DNA of 26,101 nucleotides from Accumulibacter sp. (GTDB lineage Bacteria; Pseudomonadota; Gammaproteobacteria; Burkholderiales; Rhodocyclaceae). Position numbers and translations under genes: made by a program. This document shows, in pieces, positions 1-7,349 of this stretch. The notes under the pieces are model-generated. The model ran no database searches. It was not told where the DNA came from and worked only from the letters and a program-made list of their open reading frames with translations. The stretch is taken from the NCBI GenBank assembly GCA_031284185.1, contig JAITAJ010000294.1, forward strand, positions 1-26,101. Reading direction: 5' to 3'. Positions within the stretch are counted from its first letter, which is position 1. Every line of letters starts with the position of its first letter.

Positions 1-375
1 CTCTACGGCCACTATCGGCAGACTCACCAGGGATCGGACACGGTCACGCTCAGCACGGGCGAGCCTGTGAAATTCGATGCCGTCGAATCCCGCCGCACCC
101 TTCTGGGCATCCGATGGAATCAATCGATCAACCCGAGCAGCAACTTTTTCCTCGGCGCCGCCTGGGGGCGCGAATACGATGGCAAGGTTCGAGCCAGCAT
201 CTACGGGAATCGGCTCGACACGCCCAAGCTGCAAGGCGACAGCACCCTTGTCGAAGCCGGTTTCACCCTCACCCCCGGCCCGTCGCATCCCCTGAGTCTG
301 GACTTCGGCATTCAGGGCTACGCCGGAAAACAGGAGGGGGTCACCGGCAGTTTCAGGTTGAATTATCGGTTCTAG
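1..375 (+). CDS. Autotransporter C-terminal beta-barrel domain, 5' end outside window
   Basis: An open frame runs from base 1 to a TAG at 373-375 (124 codons visible). It reads as alternating hydrophobic/polar strands rich in Gly, Tyr and Phe (for example FFLGAAWGREYDG and LDFGIQGYAGKQEG) and ends in RLNYRF. A terminal aromatic residue after a last amphipathic strand is the usual C-terminal signature of outer-membrane barrels. The ending, with the preceding strands, fits the translocator barrel of a type V autotransporter. The passenger domain lies upstream of the window, so the substrate or adhesin role cannot be seen. A GTG at 67 is in frame but is only an internal codon. Family assignment is by strand pattern alone; another outer-membrane barrel protein is possible. 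Confidence 0.72.
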   Translation, partial: LYGHYRQTHQGSDTVTLSTGEPVKFDAVESRRTLLGIRWNQSINPSSNFFLGAAWGREYDGKVRASIYGNRLDTPKLQGDSTLVEAGFTLTPGPSHPLSLDFGIQGYAGKQEGVTGSFRLNYRF

Positions 376-381
376 GTATTC

Positions 382-608
382 CAGAGGACAGTTTCAGAAG
401 ACAGTTTCAGAAGACAGAAGATAGAGGACAGAAGACAGATGAGTTTGCGGCGCTTCGCGCCGGAGTAAGGACGGAAAACCGAGCGATGGGTTTTTCCATC
501 TTACCCGGCGCGACAGCGCCGCAAGCTCATCTGTCTTCTGTCCTCTCTAGCCTCTGTCTTCTGAAACTGTCCTCTCTAGTCTCTGTCCTCTGAACCCCTG
601 TCCTCTGA
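382..608. repeat. Long palindromic repeat element, copy 1
   Basis: This non-coding stretch is a nested inverted repeat. A perfect 21-base arm at 423-443 pairs with 526-546. Inside it a GC-rich arm (about 443-463, motif GCGGCGC) pairs with 504-524 with few mismatches. The centre is a further small palindrome around 472-496. Outside the arms are extra copies of the short unit CAGAGGACAG / CTGTCCTCTGA. The same family recurs at 25745-25870 and in degenerate form at about 4100-4217. It has no ORF of its own that looks coding. It could be a REP/MITE-type element and may also end transcription of the autotransporter gene. Confidence 0.85.
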
Positions 609-706
609 AAGCCGGTACATTCATGAGAACCGTCTGTATTGCAGCCGGAAACCCAGGGGCATGGAAGGATCGCTGGCGATGTCTAGCACCACCTTGCCAT
701 CCGGCA
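609..706 (-). pseudogene. Frameshifted copy of the 3' end of the 828-aa effector gene
   Basis: Bases 609-706 match 4241-4349 with about four substitutions and one 11-base deletion. The latter is the 3' end of the 828-aa gene on the same strand. Read on the minus strand the fragment encodes PDGKVVLDIASDPSMPLGFR, against PDGKVVVDIASDPSMPLDFR in the intact gene. The deletion falls after LQY and shifts the frame into a stop. The fragment directly abuts the palindromic repeat on its left, just as the intact gene end lies next to a degenerate repeat copy. The high identity suggests a recent segmental duplication or gene-conversion remnant. No start or upstream effector sequence accompanies it. Confidence 0.85.
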
Positions 707-739
707 CGAAGATGTTCACGCCGCCCGCCGCGCCACCGT

Positions 740-1072
740 TCAACCGGGCGCCGGGCCGAGGACGAAGCGGCGTCCATCCCGTTCTTCCAGGGCGGCGGCA
801 AACTCGCGTGCCAGGCGCAGCACGCCGGCGTCGTCCGTAAAGCCGGGAAAGGGTCTGGGCGCGTTCGATACGCCCGGCACGGCCGGCAGGGTGAGCACGG
901 GCAGTTCCTCTTCCCAACTGAAGCCGGGGGCCAGACTGATGAGATAGACATAGCCAGCCTCCAGCAGAGCGGGATTGGCCTGGCAGATGAAGGCTTCCTT
1001 GCCGTTCACGCCCAGGCGCAGGGCGGGTGTGCCATCCAGAAGCGTATATTCGGCGGATTCGATGCGCAACAT
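740..1072 (-). CDS. Hypothetical 110-aa protein downstream of the 816-aa effector
   Basis: ATG at 1072 is preceded by AGGAG at good spacing, and the gene starts 25 bases after the stop of the 816-aa gene, so it is probably the last cistron of the effector string. The product is soluble and acidic, with a compact N-terminal part (AEYTLLDGTPALRLGVNGKE) and a Pro-rich middle. It has no signal peptide or membrane segment. I do not recognise the family. It lacks the Trp motif and the LR-type C-terminus of the nearby chaperones. The ORF ends just before the duplicated fragment at 609-706, in a different frame, so its C-terminus may have been truncated or altered when that fragment arrived. A chaperone or regulatory role would be speculation. 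Confidence 0.6.
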   Translation of the reverse strand: MLRIESAEYTLLDGTPALRLGVNGKEAFICQANPALLEAGYVYLISLAPGFSWEEELPVLTLPAVPGVSNAPRPFPGFTDDAGVLRLAREFAAALEERDGRRFVLGPAPG

Positions 1073-1097
1073 ATTGATTTCTCCTGTTTCAATCCTG

Positions 1098-3548
1098 TCA
1101 GCTTGCGGAGTCTGTTCCGTTCACGGCTTGCGCGGAGTCTGCCTCGTCCGTGGCTTGCGCGGGTGCGGCGTATGTCGCCTCGAACTGTCGCAGCAGGCCG
1201 ATGGCGTCGCCGGCATAGGTCGAGGGGAGACCGTCGGTCATGAAAATGGCTTCCCGCATCAGGTCGGAGAACAGGGTGCTCTGGGGGGAATTGGGCGTGG
1301 CTCCCAGCAGGAAACTATTGAAGACGCGATAGTAGGGAACTTCCTGCGTGGTGGTGTGCATCGCGCCGGTAGCCGTGGTCGGCAGGCCGCAGAGGGAACC
1401 GGAATCAAAAGTGCTGCGCCGGATGTTCAGAGAGGTGCCCACCAGCGGATCGTTGTTCAGCGGGTTCGGATGCTCGGGCACATCGAGCCCGTATATCCTC
1501 AGCACCGCCGGACTCTCCGTGCGGTGGATGGTGACTGTGCCCTGTTCGCGATTGTTGCCAGGGAAATCCATGTGCGAGAGCATCTCCATTTGCATGGCGA
1601 TCTGGTAGCGCATGGAGGTGTCGAATTCGGCCGTGCTTTCCGTGGGATTGCCGACCGTGCGCGCGGCATTGCTGGCATCCACCGCATCGATGACCATACC
1701 CACGTCGACAGCGGCGTCATTCGGCGGGAACACCTGGCTGTGCAGGTTGTTCCAGTATTCCCGCGGCGCATGGGCGAAACGCTCATAACATGCTTGCGCG
1801 CTATCACTGGTGGGCGTGCCGACCAGTCCCGCGGTCCCTGTCGGGTGGAAATAATGCGCTTCGGACACGGCGCGCGCGCGTTCCAGATAGCCTTTCATCG
1901 CCATGCTCGTGGCGCACCAGGAGGAAGCCACCTGATTTTGCCCGACACACTGAAGCATCCGGGAATTTCCGCCATTCCTGTCCACCAGGGCATAAAACCT
2001 GGCCGTGGGGCTGTCTGACCCGCGCAGATTGCTCAGCTCGGTGATCACGCCGTCGTGCATACCCATTCCGTTCTGCGCGGAAAGCCCTGGCGGGAGCGCT
2101 TCCGTAATTCCGTTCGCGCGGATTTCCAGGCGCGCCTGGATCACCCCCTGAGTGTGTTCCGGCGTCCAGCGGTCGGCCTCCATGCTCAGGGCCATCCGGG
2201 CCATTTCCTTGGCTTCCGCCAATCTGGCCTGCGCCACTCCCCGCAACGGTTCCTCCATCGTGCCGATATGCGCGCTTATCGCCTCCCCGTTCGCCAGAAG
2301 GTCGCGGGAAAGGTCATACACGTTGCTGCCCGCTGGCAAGGGATCGGAAAAAAGCGTCACCGGATGCGCCTGGTTTTGTACCAGGGCGCTCGGATCCAGA
2401 AGCCGCGTGACGATTGTGGCGCTTACTTCACGGTTCACCGTGTCGAAGGAGTCGATCAGCTCGTCGGTTCTGTTCTGCGCGAAATGCAGCCTTCCGCTCG
2501 CGTCCGTCTCCATGAAGGCGGAGCGCAGCGGGGGGTAGGAGGCCGCGTCGCTGATGTAGAAGAGCTTCTGCATGGTCAGGTAGTCCTTGAGGGAGACACC
2601 GGAATCCTGGGCCAACTGGCGAAGGCGCGAGCGCACCTCACCCGCGTCGTGCGTCTTGCCGCTCTGCCATTCGCCCAGAAGGTCGTTATCCACCAGATTG
2701 GCCGCGAGGCGCGTCTCTTCCTCGGAAAACCCCATCTTGCGCATGGCTTCCCGCAGAATGGGCGTGGTCACTTCGTGCTGCTCGCGGCCTTGCTGGAAGG
2801 CTTCGCCCTTGCCGATGTCGTGGAAGAGCAGCACGGCCTTCATGAAGCGATCCGCATTGAAATTTTCAAAGCCGGGTTTTCCCCGCACGCTATCTTCCAG
2901 GGCTTGCAGGTCGTAATGTCCCTTCTGCTGTTCATATTGCGTCATGACCTGCTGGGTATGCCCCGCGATGGTCAGCTGCGGCTGGCCAGGCGCGCTGAGA
3001 TCCGCCACGCCAAAGGTCGAGTCCAGTCTCCTGTCGAATTCCGGTATGGCGCGCATCTCACTGATCATTCCCGAGCCGCTCACATCTTCGGTACGGAAGC
3101 GCTCTCCCGTCAGTTGCAGACGCGCGTCATCCATGATCTCCTGCGCCTTCAGGCCGGAAGCGTAGACGCCCGATCCACGTATCTGCGCGGTCACGGCTTC
3201 CGCCCTGTCGCCGAAATTCGTCCGCAACCCGGCCATGAGCTGATCCATGCGTCCCTGGTTGCGCTCCTTGGCCGACGCGGTCAGTTGGGAAAGCTCCCGG
3301 CCGCTGACGCGATCCTTGGCATTCAGGGTGCAGCCATAGGCCTGACTCATTTTCTGGTTGACCACCTCCAGGGCGGCGCGGTTCTCGGCGCGAATGCGGG
3401 AGGAAAACAGGCCCAGAAAGGCGCGGCCAAGAGGATGCCTGGATTCCTGGATGGCTCCGTCCCTCATGTACAGCGTGCCCCGGGCGGCGGAAAGGCTGGT
3501 CAGGGACTGGGCCGCTTGCGCGGTTTGGGCCGATATCGTCAGACTCAT
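1098..3548 (-). CDS. Large T3SS effector candidate with HD phosphohydrolase motif (816 aa)
   Basis: This is a probable secreted effector acting in the host cell. It is inferred from its place right after a CesT-type chaperone gene (25-base gap) in a T3SS locus, and from its shared layout with the 828- and 797-aa proteins. The start at 3548 has GAGGA upstream. Residues 1-100 resemble the N-termini of the other two (helical, R..N..L..L pattern). An HD-superfamily metal-site pattern is visible: H197, H243-D244 in LLFHDIGKGE, H258 and D334 in ISDAASYP, as in HD phosphohydrolases. The C-terminal part (about 500-816) contains NQVASSWCATSMAMKG. Its Q539-C545 spacing equals that of the oxyanion Gln and catalytic Cys of papain-like proteases; this is only suggestive. 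There is no signal peptide. Substrate unknown. Confidence 0.75.
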   Translation of the reverse strand: MSLTISAQTAQAAQSLTSLSAARGTLYMRDGAIQESRHPLGRAFLGLFSSRIRAENRAALEVVNQKMSQAYGCTLNAKDRVSGRELSQLTASAKERNQGRMDQLMAGLRTNFGDRAEAVTAQIRGSGVYASGLKAQEIMDDARLQLTGERFRTEDVSGSGMISEMRAIPEFDRRLDSTFGVADLSAPGQPQLTIAGHTQQVMTQYEQQKGHYDLQALEDSVRGKPGFENFNADRFMKAVLLFHDIGKGEAFQQGREQHEVTTPILREAMRKMGFSEEETRLAANLVDNDLLGEWQSGKTHDAGEVRSRLRQLAQDSGVSLKDYLTMQKLFYISDAASYPPLRSAFMETDASGRLHFAQNRTDELIDSFDTVNREVSATIVTRLLDPSALVQNQAHPVTLFSDPLPAGSNVYDLSRDLLANGEAISAHIGTMEEPLRGVAQARLAEAKEMARMALSMEADRWTPEHTQGVIQARLEIRANGITEALPPGLSAQNGMGMHDGVITELSNLRGSDSPTARFYALVDRNGGNSRMLQCVGQNQVASSWCATSMAMKGYLERARAVSEAHYFHPTGTAGLVGTPTSDSAQACYERFAHAPREYWNNLHSQVFPPNDAAVDVGMVIDAVDASNAARTVGNPTESTAEFDTSMRYQIAMQMEMLSHMDFPGNNREQGTVTIHRTESPAVLRIYGLDVPEHPNPLNNDPLVGTSLNIRRSTFDSGSLCGLPTTATGAMHTTTQEVPYYRVFNSFLLGATPNSPQSTLFSDLMREAIFMTDGLPSTYAGDAIGLLRQFEATYAAPAQATDEADSAQAVNGTDSAS

Positions 3549-3573
3549 GATGTTCCTCGTGCCAGATGTTGGT

Positions 3574-4071
3574 TCAGACTCGAAGGGCGTTCTGCTGGAA
3601 GGTGATCTCGCCGCTCGTTTCGCCGCCCGTTTCGCCGCCCATTGTCATTCCCGCGAGCCGGTCTTTCCAGAATTCGGCGGCGGCCAGAAAACGCTCCAGA
3701 CCGTCCCGGAAAACCTTTGCTTCCAGACCGGGGAGAGGAACGCGCAGACTCAATACCGCGATTCCCCGCTCCCGATCCATGCCCAGAGCGGCGCCGCCCG
3801 TGCCCTGGAAAAGCACGTTGCCTTGCAGCATATCCTCGCACAGGCGCAGACGCTCCGGTCCAAAGGGCAGCGCCCCGAGTTCCATGAACACATCCAGCGC
3901 CAGGGCTTCCTCCGCCAGACGCAAATGCAGGACGGAGGCCTGGTTGACCGCAAGGCAGGTATAGCCGTCTTCCAGTACCAGTTCTTCGGGGGGAAATTCC
4001 ATTTCGGCGGCAAGCGCCGCCAAAATGCGGTTGGCAGTTTCCGCGAGGGCTTCTTCAGGGTGATTCCACAT
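3574..4071 (-). CDS. Class I (CesT-type) T3SS chaperone for the 816-aa protein
   Basis: The product is 165 aa, acidic and small, as typical of effector chaperones that dimerise and keep the effector N-terminus secretion-competent in the cytoplasm. The chosen ATG at 4071 has AAGGA eight bases upstream; in-frame ATGs further out (4089, 4200) lie in repeat sequence. It aligns by eye with the chaperones at 6740-7207 and 9762-10235: an N-terminal helix, a beta core, a Gly-rich LFQGTGGAALGMD segment, a helix ending FLAAAEFWKDRL, a low-complexity linker, and a C-terminal ALRV. It sits directly upstream of the 816-aa gene, its probable partner. Family placement rests on size, composition, context and the conserved Trp motif. 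Confidence 0.8.
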   Translation of the reverse strand: MWNHPEEALAETANRILAALAAEMEFPPEELVLEDGYTCLAVNQASVLHLRLAEEALALDVFMELGALPFGPERLRLCEDMLQGNVLFQGTGGAALGMDRERGIAVLSLRVPLPGLEAKVFRDGLERFLAAAEFWKDRLAGMTMGGETGGETSGEITFQQNALRV

Positions 4072-4099
4072 TTGTTTTTTCCTTGACATGTGATTCATC

Positions 4100-4217
4100 T
4101 GACGTAAAGCGCCCCGCTTTTTCCTCTCTCTCTCCTTGGGAGGGAGAGGGTGAGCGAAGGCCGGGAGAGGAGTTCGACCCTTCGGCGCGAAGCGCCGCAA
4201 ACGTCCTCCGTCCTCTG
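4100..4217. repeat. Degenerate palindromic repeat between effector and chaperone genes
   Basis: The 147-base gap between the stop of the 828-aa gene and the start of the next chaperone holds a CT/GA-rich imperfect palindrome (about 4122-4150). It also holds a segment at 4181-4217 matching one arm of the repeat at 382-608 and 25745-25870: a perfect CGGCGC-GAA-GCGCCG hairpin (4183-4197), then CGCAAACG and TCCTCTGA. It could act as an attenuator or RNA-processing point inside the long minus-strand string. No coding capacity is apparent. Confidence 0.65.
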
Positions 4218-4218
4218 A

Positions 4219-6705
4219 CTATGGCCAGCGGCCCATCTCGAAGCCGGTACATTCATGAGAACCGTCGGTGTCGATGGTGTATTGCAGCCGGAAATCCAGG
4301 GGCATGGAAGGGTCGCTGGCGATGTCTACCACCACCTTGCCGTCCGGCAACTCCCTGGCCGTGATGTTGTAATGGCCGTGTTCGTCCATGGCATTTCCGG
4401 GGAAAAGGGCGCTGAACTGCCTGGCAATCACCGTGCTGGCCTGGGAAAAGGCTTGCAGCACGCGGGCGGTCTGGATTTCCCTGCCGTGGGTCAGTTCGCG
4501 CGCCCAGCCGATGATGGCCTGGAAGTCTGGGTTGTCCGGCACGTCATCCCGATGATCGATATGGAAGGGTTTGATGCTGTGGCCGTTGCCCTGGGCGTTT
4601 TCAAAGACCAGCACAGATTTCCCGCCCATCCGGCTGAAATCCGTGACCAGTCCGTAGGCGGTATTCGGGTCGTACCCGTGCAGGGAGGACATCTCCAGGG
4701 TTGTGCTGATATCCGCGCGGGCAAGTTTTGCTTCAGGCTGGGCGAGGAGTTCCAGTACCCGCCGCGGGCTTACCCCCATAGCGGTCAACGCCGGGAATAG
4801 GCTCTCCACCTTTTCGGGAGGCAGGTGGGGGAGCATGGCGGAGCACGTCGCGGCATAACGGGCGAAGACCGCGTCGTGGAGACGTTCTCCGAAATTGGCG
4901 TCCGTGACGCCGCGAGGCATGGGAAAGCCCGTGACGACCTGCCAGATCTGCCCGTTGCTCAAGGGACGGCCTCCGTTTTCCCGTTGGGCGGCCAGAAGCT
5001 CCGTGCCCGCCGCGCTGATCCAGCTGGCCGTCAGCGAACCCTGGGGACCTTGCGCCGCCTTCCCGGCAATGGGCAGCAAGGCATTCCATTCTTCTGTCCT
5101 GAAAGGCGGTTCATGGGTGGAGAGTGCTATCGCGGCATGGCCGATGGCGGCTTCTCCAAACATTGACCCCAAGGTATCCATACATCCATTCGGGCCGCCA
5201 GGCACGCGGGAAAGCGGCGTGGCATCGGTAAACAACATGCGGTTCGGCTCGATATTGCCGTGAGCCAGGACATTGGCCGTCGTGTGCAAGGCGCGCGTCA
5301 TGCCGTAGGCCGCCGCTGCGAGCGCCCGGCCTTCCTCTGACAGCCCTGGCAGGCCATTGTCCATGACCATGAGGAAAGCGCCCGCCACGGTGGCGGCCGT
5401 ATCGCTGTTCAGGTTGGCGGCAAGGTGGGCGGTCTGTTCCTTGGAGAAACCCGCGTTGCGCGCGGCCATTTCCTGCATGATGCGCAAGGACACGTCGCTG
5501 TCCGGCCCGTTCTCGCCCATGCGCGGCAGCGCCTCCCGATACGCCTTGGCCAGCGTGTGTATTCCTTCCGACAGCTTGGCGGCCGTGGCAAGCGGGATGG
5601 CAAGCGCGTGCATGGCGCGCGCAGATTCGCGGGTGCGGCTCACTTCCATCAGGGCGGAGAGGGAAGTCACGTCATGCAGGTTGTACCTTTGGGCGGTCTC
5701 CTTCATGACCTCCTTTTGCGCCCGCGTGAAGGTACCGGGCCGGGGCAGGCTTCCTTCGTCCGCTTCGGGCAGCTGGTCGATCGCATCCAGCGTGCGCTGG
5801 AGACCTTGCAGTTCCCTGGAAACGGCGGTTTGGGCCGCCGCGAGCAGTTCTTCCTTGCCCGGAACCCGCCCTTCCTGGACGGCGGCAGTATTCGCGGCCG
5901 TCATCGCGCTGCTCGCCGCCACCATGAAATCCCTGGGATTGAGCCGGGCAAGCTCGATTCCGGGCAGGTCTGCCCGGGCGCAAGCCGCCGCGAAACCGGG
6001 CGTGGACTCCATCCGGTCCATGCCGGAATCGGGGAACATTTCTCCCAGCGCCTCTTCCTTGACAGCTTCCCCTGCGCGCGTGTTGATGACATCGTTGCCC
6101 AGGTCTTCCGCGATATTCCCGATCCGCGCCAGGGGGCCTTGCCCCACCGCCCCCTGCGTGAGGAGCGAGAAGAGCTTGGGCGCGTCCGGCGGCATCTCGC
6201 TTTTGGCGAAGAAGCCGCGGTCGGCGACGTTGCGCAATTCCTGCGCGACGCGCTCCTTGAGCGCGGCCATGTTTTCCGGCGTGATGCCGCCCTTGCAGCG
6301 CATGACGAGCGTGTTGTTAAGGGCTGCCTCCAGGCCATTGCTGCCGGAGTCGGCGATGAACGCATCGACACTCTGGCGCGCGGCCGCGTTCATGCGGGCC
6401 TGCTCCTGCCGCGCGAACGCGGTAATGCCCTTGACCATGTGCGCCTGGAGCGGTTTACCTTGCGCCATGGGCGTCGCCAGCATGGAGGAGGCCATGTTGG
6501 CGATGTGGTCGCCATAGGTCGCGCGCAGCGCGCCCAGGAAACGGCCCATGTTTTCCCGGTGAGCCGCGGCGGAAGTAAAGAAATTGCCGAGCCCGCCGGC
6601 GCGTTGCACCGTGTTGCCGGAAACCTTGAGGGCGGCATTGTCGCTCGCGTTCCGGGCGGCATCGACGAAGGCGTTCAGACCGATATTGACGTTGGTGACG
6701 GGCAT
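4219..6705 (-). CDS. Large T3SS effector candidate (828 aa)
   Basis: This is a probable secreted effector, placed 34 bases after a CesT-type chaperone gene. ATG at 6705 has GGAG at good spacing. The first 100 residues are helical and Ala/Met-rich with no Sec signal, and resemble the N-termini of the 816- and 797-aa proteins; this is the expected secretion and chaperone-binding region. Residues 100-480 are almost entirely predicted helix. A C-terminal half begins near GGPNGCMDTLGSMFG (C508 at the start of a helix), followed by mixed alpha/beta sequence with a terminal module HYNITARELPDGKVVVDIAS. No known catalytic motif could be assigned. A 3'-end copy of this gene lies at 609-706. The function is unknown. 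Confidence 0.72.
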   Translation of the reverse strand: MPVTNVNIGLNAFVDAARNASDNAALKVSGNTVQRAGGLGNFFTSAAAHRENMGRFLGALRATYGDHIANMASSMLATPMAQGKPLQAHMVKGITAFARQEQARMNAAARQSVDAFIADSGSNGLEAALNNTLVMRCKGGITPENMAALKERVAQELRNVADRGFFAKSEMPPDAPKLFSLLTQGAVGQGPLARIGNIAEDLGNDVINTRAGEAVKEEALGEMFPDSGMDRMESTPGFAAACARADLPGIELARLNPRDFMVAASSAMTAANTAAVQEGRVPGKEELLAAAQTAVSRELQGLQRTLDAIDQLPEADEGSLPRPGTFTRAQKEVMKETAQRYNLHDVTSLSALMEVSRTRESARAMHALAIPLATAAKLSEGIHTLAKAYREALPRMGENGPDSDVSLRIMQEMAARNAGFSKEQTAHLAANLNSDTAATVAGAFLMVMDNGLPGLSEEGRALAAAAYGMTRALHTTANVLAHGNIEPNRMLFTDATPLSRVPGGPNGCMDTLGSMFGEAAIGHAAIALSTHEPPFRTEEWNALLPIAGKAAQGPQGSLTASWISAAGTELLAAQRENGGRPLSNGQIWQVVTGFPMPRGVTDANFGERLHDAVFARYAATCSAMLPHLPPEKVESLFPALTAMGVSPRRVLELLAQPEAKLARADISTTLEMSSLHGYDPNTAYGLVTDFSRMGGKSVLVFENAQGNGHSIKPFHIDHRDDVPDNPDFQAIIGWARELTHGREIQTARVLQAFSQASTVIARQFSALFPGNAMDEHGHYNITARELPDGKVVVDIASDPSMPLDFRLQYTIDTDGSHECTGFEMGRWP

Positions 6706-6739
6706 GATGCGTTTCTCCAGGAGATGAATGGCATGAAAA

Positions 6740-7207
6740 TCACACGCGCAGCATCGTCACGCCGTGGGGTTCCGCTGTCGGCGCGGTGGAGGAAGTCCCC
6801 GCCGCCTCGGCGGGGTCGGCGGCCAGGCAGCGATCCCGCCAGTATTGCGCGACGTGCAGGAAGTTTTCCACGAGCACGGGGAAATTCTCCGGCGTCAGGG
6901 AACGGATGTCCTTGACGATCTGCAGACAGGCAAAACGCCCTTCCTCGTCCAGGGAAAGCGCGCCGCCGCCGGTCTGGTGGAAGAGATACTGCCCGTGCAG
7001 AAGCGCGCGGTAACGCGCCTCCCGGTCGTCCTCCGGGATTTCGGCGAGCGGCACGGCCAGGAGTACCTGTTCGGCATCGGGCAGATACTGGAAGAGCAGC
7101 GGGAACTCGTCGAAATCACAATGAACCCGCGTTCCCTCCTCGATGGCAAGCGGCTCGCCCACGGCCTCGGACAGGGACTGGATGAGATGTTGAAAAAACT
7201 CTTGCAT
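6740..7207 (-). CDS. Class I (CesT-type) T3SS chaperone for the 828-aa protein
   Basis: The product is 155 aa and acidic. ATG at 7207 has GGAGA upstream. It shows the same order of elements as the chaperones at 3574 and 9762: an N-terminal helix (FFQHLIQSLSEAVGEPLAI), beta strands, a Gly-rich LFHQTGGGALSLDEEG segment, a long helix ending FLHVAQYWRDRC, an Ala/Thr/Pro linker and a C-terminal MLRV. It immediately precedes the 828-aa gene and most likely binds that protein's N-terminal region before export. Family placement is by pattern and context; no database comparison was possible. Confidence 0.8.
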   Translation of the reverse strand: MQEFFQHLIQSLSEAVGEPLAIEEGTRVHCDFDEFPLLFQYLPDAEQVLLAVPLAEIPEDDREARYRALLHGQYLFHQTGGGALSLDEEGRFACLQIVKDIRSLTPENFPVLVENFLHVAQYWRDRCLAADPAEAAGTSSTAPTAEPHGVTMLRV

Positions 7208-7309
7208 GATTCTTTCTCCAATGGAAATGCGTTTTCCTTTCGCCCGAGCCGGACGGCGAACCGGGTGACGGAGCGCCGCGCCGTGTTTTTCATCCGAGTA
7301 TCCGGGAGA

Positions 7310-7334
7310 CGGGGGAAGACAGGGCCTTCCCCCG
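7310..7334 (-). other. Intergenic hairpin between effector and next chaperone
   Basis: Perfect 9-base arms CGGGGGAAG (7310-7318) and CTTCCCCCG (7326-7334) flank a 7-base loop. It lies 15 bases past the stop of the 797-aa gene on the minus strand. There is no T-run after the stem, so it is not a classic terminator. It could stabilise or process the transcript. The rest of the 142-base gap shows nothing else except the ribosome site of the next gene. Confidence 0.5.
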
Positions 7335-7349
7335 CGCCCTTGCCCCTCC

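Noticed and set aside
621..917. A 98-codon minus-strand ORF as a gene
   Set aside because: Only its last third is effector-derived; the rest is out of frame with the 740-1072 ORF, which has the real ribosome site. Treated as a fragment.
1098..1600. ADP-ribosyltransferase motif (R, STF, ExE) in the C-terminus of the 816-aa protein
   Set aside because: RRSTF is present near residue 710, but no ExE motif follows at a fitting distance.
2055..3605. A 516-codon plus-strand open frame opposite the 816-aa gene
   Set aside because: It is an antisense shadow; the minus-strand gene has a ribosome site, an HD motif and a chaperone neighbour.
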